Position numbers and translations under genes: made by a program
Shown: positions 1-5,116 of the stretch, piece after piece
Position numbering within the stretch: the stretch's first letter is position 1
Layout: each line of letters begins with the position of its first letter
From: an uncultured cyanobacterium
Lineage (GTDB): Bacteria; Cyanobacteriota; Vampirovibrionia; Gastranaerophilales; Gastranaerophilaceae
Assembly: GCA_945836835.1 (NCBI GenBank)
Contig: CAMAML010000090.1
Span: forward strand, 1-5,947
Length of the DNA stretch: 5,947 nt
Direction: 5' to 3'
The notes under the pieces: model-generated
The model's database searches: none
Seen by the model: the letters and a program-made list of their open reading frames with translations, nothing else
What the model was told of the DNA's origin: nothing

Positions 1-65
1 GGCAATAATTTTCGACAAAAATTTTTTATTTAAATACAAGAGAGCTTAAACGAAGAGAGGTCAAA

Positions 66-242
66 ATGGCTAAGACAATTTTATTACCCGATAATGTTAC
101 GGATACTTACAAAAAAACTTCTATTGCGATTAGAAACATTGATATATCAAATAAACATGTAATAAAAAAATCGTTGGTGGAAATCATGAAACAGTCGTTC
201 TTCCACGGCTCAAGCCTCTACGGGACGAATTTTATTGCATAA
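66..242 (+). CDS. Small uncharacterised protein, 58 aa
   Basis: An open frame of 58 codons starts at an ATG preceded by a good Shine-Dalgarno-like GAGAGG (55-60) at five bases' spacing and ends in TAA. A strong intrinsic terminator follows 45 bases downstream, so ribosome binding site, frame and terminator together look like a complete small transcription unit. The protein begins MAKTILLPDN and is basic overall, with Lys pairs and a short Ser/Gly/Tyr-rich tail (HGSSLYGTN). I see no signal peptide, membrane segment or cysteine motif. The N-terminus (MAKT plus a short hydrophobic strand) is loosely like ribbon-helix-helix antitoxins, but the spacing of the rest does not fit well, so no function is given. 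It could also be a remnant of a longer gene. Its short length makes it easy for gene callers to miss. Confidence 0.6.
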   Translation: MAKTILLPDNVTDTYKKTSIAIRNIDISNKHVIKKSLVEIMKQSFFHGSSLYGTNFIA

Positions 243-287
243 GTCGTTGGAAATAAGGATTAGGAATTTCGAAAAAAGGAATATTTT

Positions 288-313
288 GCCGATAAGTTTT
301 TATCGGCTTTTTT
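288..313 (+). terminator. Rho-independent terminator after the 58-aa gene
   Basis: GCCGATAA (288-295) pairs perfectly with TTATCGGC (300-307) across a four-base GTTT loop, and six T residues follow directly (308-313). This is a canonical intrinsic terminator for rightward transcription. It separates the small gene upstream from the gene starting at 393. Confidence 0.92.
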
Positions 314-334
314 GTTATATTTCTTAATAATATG

Positions 335-364
335 TTAAAGCATATATATATTGTGGTATATAAC
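335..364 (+). promoter_or_regulatory. Candidate promoter for the 109-aa gene
   Basis: The gene at 393 follows a strong terminator, so a promoter is expected in the 80 bases between them. This stretch is almost pure A/T. TTAAAG (335-340) and TATATA (357-362), 16 bases apart, are the best sigma-70-like pair, though several overlapping TATA-like boxes make the exact choice uncertain. GTTATAT (314-320) and ATATAAC (358-364) form a 7-bp inverted repeat around the region, which could be an operator or simply AT-rich chance. Confidence 0.3.
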
Positions 365-392
365 AAATATATAAGAACGGAGTTAGAGCTTT

Positions 393-722
393 ATGAATAT
401 CACAGGACTTAGTGCAAATATTTCTATGTGCTGTATGGACAGCGAATATGCTCGGATTATCAGAGAGTTGAGGGCGTACGGGATTGAGCCGAGCGGAAAC
501 AAGAGTACGGACAAGATGAAATTGGAGCAGGTTAAGCAGGCAAAACGGCAGGAAAATATTCAACAACCGCAGGCGGTTGAAAAAAGCGGGAAAACCGAAA
601 AAGAAGGAGCGATTTCGTCAGAAGATACGGTAAAAGTTCAACTTGAACAACAGGCACAACAAATGTCCGGGGCAACTCAAGTCGCAAACCTTAACAAATA
701 CAAGCTGCTCGGGCTATTTTAA
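393..722 (+). CDS. Uncharacterised Gln/Lys-rich small protein, 109 aa
   Basis: The frame starts at an ATG with GGAG ten bases upstream (379-382) and ends in TAA. No family with a known function is recognised. Residues 1-35 look ordered: a short Ser/Asn-rich start, a Cys-Cys pair at 13-14, and a probable helix MDSEYARIIRELRAYG (15-30) followed by IEPSGNKS. Residues 40-90 are hydrophilic and rich in Gln, Lys and Glu, probably helical or disordered. The C-terminus SGATQVANLNKYKLLGLF turns hydrophobic again and looks like a conserved terminal motif. There is no signal peptide or membrane helix. The layout (ordered head, low-complexity linker, short hydrophobic tail) would suit an adaptor or a surface/cytoskeletal accessory protein, but that is a guess. 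A strong terminator lies upstream and a 111-base spacer downstream, so it is probably its own transcription unit. Confidence 0.75.
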   Translation: MNITGLSANISMCCMDSEYARIIRELRAYGIEPSGNKSTDKMKLEQVKQAKRQENIQQPQAVEKSGKTEKEGAISSEDTVKVQLEQQAQQMSGATQVANLNKYKLLGLF

Positions 723-792
723 CCCTATCCGCTCCCCCCAAAAAAATCCGCACCGCATTTCACGGCAATTAAAAAAGGTTTCATATAAACAG

Positions 793-821
793 TTGATGAA
801 ATTTTTCCGCCAAAATATTAC
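793..821 (+). promoter_or_regulatory. Candidate sigma-70 promoter for the helicase-J protein-PspA cluster
   Basis: TTGATG (793-798) and TATTAC (816-821) are separated by exactly 17 bases, with four of six consensus matches in each box. Transcription would begin near 827-829, only about five to seven bases before the helicase ATG at 834. The message would then be almost leaderless, which fits the absence of any Shine-Dalgarno sequence before that ATG. No sigma-54-type -24/-12 element, as used for enterobacterial pspA, is seen in the spacer. Confidence 0.4.
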
Positions 822-833
822 AATCTCGTTATA

Positions 834-3377
834 ATGAGCGACTGTAAGATAGTTCCAAAACTAAAATTCAAAGGTCGTTGGCGTTCATACCAAGGGCAGG
901 TTTTGCATGAACTTGATTTTCACTTAAAAGACAGCAAGCTGAACATTGTGGCGGCGCCCGGGGCGGGGAAAACCACGCTGGGGATTGAAGTTTTGTTGCG
1001 GTTAAAACAGCCGACACTCATCCTTGCCCCGACAATAACCATTAAAAACCAATGGAAACAGCGAATTTTAGATAATTTTTTGCCCGAAGATTTTGACGAA
1101 AACCTGATCAGCACCGATATTGCGAATATTTCAGAGATAACAATATCAACATATCAGGGCTTACATTCTTTGTACAAAAGCCTTGACGCTCGCGAAAAGT
1201 TCATAAAAGAGTTAAAAAACCACGGGATAAAAACGTTAATTCTTGACGAGGCACACCATTTAAGAACTGAATGGTGGGCTACGTTAAACCATTTGCGTAC
1301 GGCATTAGACGGCGAAAATTTCAAAACGGTTTCGCTCACCGGCACGCCTCCCTATGACGTTTCGCCTAACGAGTGGAAAAACTACAATGATTTATGCGGT
1401 CCCGTTGATGCCGAAATATCAATCCCCGAGCTTGTAAAGGCTGGAGATTTGTGTCCGCACCAGGATTTAATATGGTTTTCAAACCTTACGGAAGAAGAAC
1501 GGCAGGTTGTTTTTGATTTTGAAACGAACAGGGATAATTTTTTTCGGGATATAAACGAGCATTCCGACTTTTTGTATGCGGTGGAAAGTTCTCCTTTCAT
1601 AAATAATTTGGAAAATAACGTTGATATAATATACAAGAATACAAATTTTACGGTTGCGTTGATTTCATATTTGCTCCTTGAGGATGAATTAAGCACCAAG
1701 GCAAGGATTTTGGCGGAGTTTTTGGAGTTAAATATTAAACAAATTCCAAAATTTAATTACTCGGTTGCGGAAGATTTGTTTGAGGGGATTTGCGGCGAAT
1801 TTCAAGAGTATTTTAAAAATGTTCCGCTTATAAAAAAGAAATTGAAAGAGTACGGGCTAATCAGCCACAAGACCGTTGATTTTACGGGGAAAATTAACTT
1901 TAAAAAACTTTTTGCAAGAAGCCAAAACAAACTCGAAGCGATATATGAGATTACGAATTTTGAGTATAAAAATTTAAAAAATAATCTCAGAGAAGTTGTC
2001 CTGCTTGATTACATCGGAAAAGGCGACGGGGCGGGGGTAAACATCTTGACGGTGTTTGAAAAACTGGCGGAAATAAAGGTTAATTGTGCAATACTTACGG
2101 GAACTCTCGTTGTAATCCCCAAAACGGCAAAAGACGAGCTGTACAAGATTTTGGAGAAAAGAGAAATTGAACGGACAAAGGTTTTGACGGTTGATTTTAG
2201 GGAAAATTATTTAAGAGTTGAAACTTACGGAAACGTTGATATTGTATCCGTTATAACGGAATTGTTTGAACTCGGGTGTACAAACGTTCTAATCGGTACT
2301 GCGGCGTTACTCGGGGAGGGCTGGGACTCGCCGTGCGTAAACACTCTTGTTATTGCAAGCGTTGTCGGCTCGTTTATGCTTTCAAACCAGATGAGGGGAA
2401 GGGCTTTGCGTATCGACAAAACTAACAAAAACAAGACGTCCGATATATGGCACTTGGTTTCGCTGACAGATGAGGGAAATTCACCCGATTTAGCGATTGC
2501 CCAAAAGAGATTTGCCACTTTTGAGGGGATAAGTTACAGGGAAAATAAAATCCAAAACGGTATCGAGAGGTTATCGATAAAACCTTCCGACATAAACTCG
2601 CTGAATTGCGACAAAATAAACAAAAAAATGATGAGCTACGCTTCCGCAAGAGAGCAACTTTCCAAAAAATGGGAACAGGTTTTTGACAAAAGTTGCATAA
2701 CGGAAAAGAACTTGGCTCCAAAAGTTTATGACGTTGTTCAAGGGGGCGAAACCATGAAAACAGTCGTTGCGGGTGTTATACCAAAGTGGTGCTTCGGGGT
2801 AGAAAACGTCATAAAAAAGATTTCTCTGGCAAGAAAAAATTCCAAGCTGAATTTTGCTGAAAAACTGTTTTTGAGAGCATGTTGTCATTACGGGTTTATC
2901 CGTAAAGATTATGAGAGTATAATCAACAAAAATATACTCAAATACGAACACGAAACGGCATTAAAAAAACTTGCAACCGCTCTGTTACAGACGTTATGCT
3001 ACATATCGGTTATAAAAACTCCGATTTTAAATATTGAACTGATTTTCAACACGGAATACAATTCCGAATTTTATATGACAATAAGCGGATGCACAAACTA
3101 CGAGAGAAACCTTTTTATCAACGCATTCAGTGAAATGTTTGAAATAAACGACAAAAACAGGTACATCCTAAAACGCGCGGACAAATACCTTGCCGTTCCG
3201 ACATGTATTGCAGGCAAAAATAAAAATGTTAAAAAATTTGCGGATTACCTGATGCAAAATTTCGGATATTTTGATATAATATACACAAGAAATCCTAACG
3301 GGTACAAGGAGTTGTTGAAATCAAAGTTTAACGGCCTTGATGTAGGGTATTCAAGACAAAGCAGGGTTTGGATTTAA
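834..3377 (+). CDS. Superfamily 2 DEAH-box helicase/translocase, 847 aa
   Basis: This is an SSL2/COG1061-like superfamily 2 ATPase expected to move on or unwind nucleic acid. Visible motifs in order: a Q-motif-like KGRWRSYQ (13-20); Walker A APGAGKTT (41-48, catalytic K46); LILAPT (62-67); motif II LILDEAHH (135-142, DEAH 138-141); motif III SLTGTPP (167-173). RecA domain 2 has CAILTGT (418-424), motif V GTAALLGEGWDSP (488-500) and motif VI QMRGRALR (519-526, arginine fingers). About 210 residues (175-385) separate the RecA domains, an unusually long insert of unclear fold. A C-terminal region (about 620-847) has no recognised catalytic motif and ends with a basic segment after YTRNPNGYKELL. 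The ATG at 834 is chosen because KGRWRSYQ and Walker A follow at the usual distance, although no ribosome binding site precedes it. The J-protein gene follows after one base. All ATPase motifs look intact; substrate and role are unknown. Confidence 0.93.
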   Translation: MSDCKIVPKLKFKGRWRSYQGQVLHELDFHLKDSKLNIVAAPGAGKTTLGIEVLLRLKQPTLILAPTITIKNQWKQRILDNFLPEDFDENLISTDIANISEITISTYQGLHSLYKSLDAREKFIKELKNHGIKTLILDEAHHLRTEWWATLNHLRTALDGENFKTVSLTGTPPYDVSPNEWKNYNDLCGPVDAEISIPELVKAGDLCPHQDLIWFSNLTEEERQVVFDFETNRDNFFRDINEHSDFLYAVESSPFINNLENNVDIIYKNTNFTVALISYLLLEDELSTKARILAEFLELNIKQIPKFNYSVAEDLFEGICGEFQEYFKNVPLIKKKLKEYGLISHKTVDFTGKINFKKLFARSQNKLEAIYEITNFEYKNLKNNLREVVLLDYIGKGDGAGVNILTVFEKLAEIKVNCAILTGTLVVIPKTAKDELYKILEKREIERTKVLTVDFRENYLRVETYGNVDIVSVITELFELGCTNVLIGTAALLGEGWDSPCVNTLVIASVVGSFMLSNQMRGRALRIDKTNKNKTSDIWHLVSLTDEGNSPDLAIAQKRFATFEGISYRENKIQNGIERLSIKPSDINSLNCDKINKKMMSYASAREQLSKKWEQVFDKSCITEKNLAPKVYDVVQGGETMKTVVAGVIPKWCFGVENVIKKISLARKNSKLNFAEKLFLRACCHYGFIRKDYESIINKNILKYEHETALKKLATALLQTLCYISVIKTPILNIELIFNTEYNSEFYMTISGCTNYERNLFINAFSEMFEINDKNRYILKRADKYLAVPTCIAGKNKNVKKFADYLMQNFGYFDIIYTRNPNGYKELLKSKFNGLDVGYSRQSRVWI
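3272..3280 (+). promoter_or_regulatory. Possible internal extended -10 promoter before the J-protein/pspA pair
   Basis: TGATATAAT matches the extended -10 consensus (TGnTATAAT) perfectly and lies about 100 bases before the J-protein ATG, inside the end of the helicase gene. It could give the J-protein and pspA extra transcription independent of the helicase. No convincing -35 box is present. The same string also occurs mid-gene at 1622-1630, where it encodes the same Asp-Ile-Ile, so it may just be a codon effect. Confidence 0.22.
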
Positions 3378-3378
3378 G

Positions 3379-3714
3379 ATGAGTTTATTTAAAAGAATTG
3401 AAAACATAATAAAAAGCAACATAAACCACAAGGAAGACGATGTTCAGATAGACATAAATTCTTATGAAGACGTCTACTATTCCGACGCCGACGAAATCCC
3501 GAGCGAAGAAAACGCTTTGGAGAAAAAATACTACAAAATCCTTGAGATTGAATACGGTGCAAACTTCGACAGCATAAAAAAGGCGTACAAAAAGTTGCTC
3601 AAAAAGTATCACCCGGATTTGTTCCAATCAAAGCCCGAAAAACTTAAAGCTGCCCAAGAGGTTACAAGACAAATAAATGAAGCATACACATATTTTGAAA
3701 GGAAATTTTTATGA
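3379..3714 (+). CDS. Class C J-domain (DnaJ-like) co-chaperone, 111 aa
   Basis: The C-terminal half is a J-domain: KKYYKILEIEYGANFD (about 49-64), a basic helix II (KKAYKKLLKKY), the diagnostic HPD tripeptide at 78-80, and a third helix ending near residue 108 (QINEAYTYF). J-domains stimulate the ATPase of an Hsp70 (DnaK) and deliver a client to it. The Gly/Phe-rich linker, zinc fingers and C-terminal substrate domains of true DnaJ are absent, so this is a specialised class C protein. Client choice must come from the acidic N-terminal 48 residues (an amphipathic start MSLFKRIENIIKS, then Asp/Glu-rich) or from its partners. It starts one base after the helicase stop and its own TGA overlaps the pspA start, so it is probably translationally coupled to both. 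The most likely client is PspA; the helicase is the alternative. Confidence 0.92.
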   Translation: MSLFKRIENIIKSNINHKEDDVQIDINSYEDVYYSDADEIPSEENALEKKYYKILEIEYGANFDSIKKAYKKLLKKYHPDLFQSKPEKLKAAQEVTRQINEAYTYFERKFL

Positions 3715-4463
3715 ACCTGTTAGTTAGAATTTTAAAATTTTTTCAATCGGAAGCTCACGCATTAGTGTCAAGGTTTGAAGATCCCGTAAAACTTATCGAG
3801 CAAGGGATAAGGGATTTGAAGAAAGATTTTGACGAGTCGATGAAAAGCCTTGCACAAATAAAAGCAATAGCAATCGGAACGAAAAAAGAACTTGAAGTCA
3901 AAAAACAAATAGCATCCGACTACGAACAAAAAGCGATGATTTTACTGCAAAAGTCCCAAAACGGAGAACTGGAAACGGCAGAAGCGGAAAGACTTGCGGC
4001 AGAAGCCTTAAAGAAAAGACAAGAGGCGTTGAAAGAGGTAGAAAGACTAACCGCTGACGCAAAAACCTATGACGCATCACTGGAGCAAATGAGTAAAAAG
4101 ATTTTGGAATTAAAAAACAAAATAAAGACATCCGAAAATGAGTATAACTCTTTAAAAGCACGTGCAACGGTTGCAAAAACCACACAAAAAGTCAATCAAC
4201 AGCTATCGTCAATTTCATCCGAATCAACTTCTGCGATGATAGAGGATATGAAACGCAAGATTAGTGCGGCAGAAGATTTGGCACAGGCGTGGGGCGACAC
4301 CGCAACGATTGAAACAACGGTTGATGACGAGATAAACAAGGCTATCGGTGTGGATATTGACGTTCAAAAGTCGTTGGCGGAAATGAAACAAAAACTTTTG
4401 GCAAACCCGACCACCTCGCAGGATGTCGACATAGAGAGCCTGAAAAAAGAGCTGGACGCTTAA
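3711..4463 (+). CDS. pspA: PspA/IM30/Vipp1-family membrane-protection protein, 250 aa
   Basis: This is a full-length member of the PspA/IM30 family, bacterial ESCRT-III relatives that assemble into rings and rods on the inner face of the cytoplasmic membrane and protect or remodel it under stress. The N-terminal 20 residues form an amphipathic helix (MNLLVRILKFFQSEAHALV) expected to bind lipid. The family landmark EDP sits at 23-25, followed by a long coiled coil (about 26-190) rich in Ala, Lys and Glu, with the conserved NSLKARATVAKT segment at 146-157. A C-terminal part (about 200-250) ends SLKKELDA, giving it a tail of the kind seen in Vipp1-like members. The ATG overlaps the J-protein TGA (ATGA), with AAGGAAA about six bases upstream. 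No pspF, pspB or pspC homologue is visible, so regulation differs from the enterobacterial system. Confidence 0.95.
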   Translation: MNLLVRILKFFQSEAHALVSRFEDPVKLIEQGIRDLKKDFDESMKSLAQIKAIAIGTKKELEVKKQIASDYEQKAMILLQKSQNGELETAEAERLAAEALKKRQEALKEVERLTADAKTYDASLEQMSKKILELKNKIKTSENEYNSLKARATVAKTTQKVNQQLSSISSESTSAMIEDMKRKISAAEDLAQAWGDTATIETTVDDEINKAIGVDIDVQKSLAEMKQKLLANPTTSQDVDIESLKKELDA

Positions 4464-4492
4464 TTTTAGGCATAAAATCGGATATAGCAATT

Positions 4493-4525
4493 AAATGAGG
4501 ACGGCGAAAAAGTCGTCCTCATTTT
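4493..4525. terminator. Probable bidirectional terminator between convergent operons
   Basis: AAATGAGGACG (4493-4503) and CGTCCTCATTT (4514-4524) form a perfect 11-bp inverted repeat around a ten-base loop. Rightward the stem ends in TTTT (4522-4525); leftward it runs into ATTTAATT. Both sides are short U-tracts, so the element can serve pspA on the plus strand and the TOPRIM gene on the minus strand. It lies just beyond the final TGA of the TOPRIM reading frame (4529-4531), not just beyond the in-frame TAA at 4682-4684, which supports 4529 as the original gene end. Confidence 0.8.
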
Positions 4526-4528
4526 ACG

Positions 4529-4681
4529 TCAATCAAAAATTGAAAGTAACAGCTTTAATTCTTCTATTTCATCAGCTTTCTTAATCAAATATTCTTTGGT
4601 TAAATGTTTTTCGTAATACTCAATATCGGACATCTTTCCCATAATGCCTTTTATTGCGGATTTCATCATATTTTTGTTTGT
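4529..4681 (-). pseudogene. Severed C-terminal tail (50 codons) of the RloB-like TOPRIM gene
   Basis: Directly after the TAA at 4684-4682 the same minus-strand frame stays open for 50 codons, then ends in TGA just before the convergent terminator. The translation reads like a protein C-terminus: a Lys/Met-rich stretch MMKSAIKGIMGKMSD, then helices EYYEKHLTKEYLIKKADE and a final EIEELKLLLSIF, a plausible C-terminal helix for RloB-like TOPRIM proteins. The first ATG of this segment (4669-4667) has no Shine-Dalgarno-like sequence before it, so separate translation is unlikely. Joined through the stop, the protein would be 195 residues, a more usual length for such proteins than 144. A nonsense mutation, stop readthrough or a sequence error would all explain this. 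Confidence 0.7.
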
Positions 4682-5116
4682 TTAAAAATTTTCTTCACTG
4701 CATATCGGGTGTTTTAGGTTGGGGATTTGTTTCCCAAACAGACGTATAAGTATCCCTTCTATGCTTAAAGGTGTTGACACGATGATTATCGGATTTAAAT
4801 TTTTCCGATTTTCACGTTGCAATTCACCATCTTTTAGATTTTTGGATAATTTTACGTGCCACCGCTTTTCAAGTTCTTTTCTATGTTCGTCATCCAAACA
4901 ATCATCCTCATCAAACCACGCATATACCTTCGGATGCGGACTTTTTAAGGCTCGGTCGAGTATCGCGTTTGAGGTTCCGCCCAGGTCTTTATGCACTATA
5001 ACACGCAAACTTTTATCATTAAACAAGCGCACAAAAAAGCAAAACAAGTCGTATTCCCTTTGCCCCTCCAGTGAAATAAACACCGATTTATGCTTTGTTC
5101 TCTTCTTTTTTCCCAT
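4682..5116 (-). CDS. RloB-like TOPRIM defence effector, apparently truncated at 144 aa
   Basis: The protein is the putative nuclease partner of the upstream ATPase in an RloA-RloB/AbiL-like (PARIS-like) anti-phage pair. It starts with a basic MGKKKRTKHK. The TOPRIM landmarks are VFISLEGQRE with the metal-site glutamate E17, and VYAWFDEDD with acidic residues at 69-72. A later STPLSIEGILIRLFGK (about 114-129) corresponds to the conserved Ser-Pro/Glu segment of RloB proteins. The ATG at 5116-5114 is preferred over the upstream TTG at 5125 because AGGGGG lies nine bases before it and the ATG overlaps the ATPase stop (TAATG), implying translational coupling. The frame stops at TAA after EENF, but the same frame continues as an evident C-terminal tail. 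The effector as encoded is therefore probably shortened and possibly inactive. Family assignment is fairly sure; the exact system type is not. Confidence 0.82.
   Translation of the reverse strand: MGKKKRTKHKSVFISLEGQREYDLFCFFVRLFNDKSLRVIVHKDLGGTSNAILDRALKSPHPKVYAWFDEDDCLDDEHRKELEKRWHVKLSKNLKDGELQRENRKNLNPIIIVSTPLSIEGILIRLFGKQIPNLKHPICSEENF

Noticed and set aside
643..834. A 63-codon frame overlapping the end of the 109-aa gene and ending in TAATG at the helicase start
   Set aside because: It lacks a good ribosome binding site, overlaps a better-supported gene in another frame and has no recognisable protein features. Its junction with the helicase ATG is noted only as an alternative for coupling.
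830..835. A perfect TATAAT box overlapping the helicase ATG
   Set aside because: No -35 box lies at the right distance, and transcription from it would start downstream of the ATG, so it could not express the start that the family motifs require.
1621..1634. A 14-base exact repeat, TTGATATAATATAC, also at 3271-3284
   Set aside because: Both copies lie in the same codon phase of the helicase gene and encode Asp-Ile-Ile-Tyr; in AT-rich coding DNA this is explained by codon choice, not a functional repeat.
2450..2466. A TGGCAC...TTCGC string resembling a sigma-54 promoter, tempting because pspA is often sigma-54 controlled
   Set aside because: It is well inside the helicase coding region, the -12 element is imperfect, and no gene starts nearby.
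4682..5116. Reassignment of UAA to an amino acid as the reason for the in-frame stop
   Set aside because: The genes ending at 242, 722, 3377, 4463 and 5116 all terminate with TAA at sensible protein ends, so UAA is a normal stop here.
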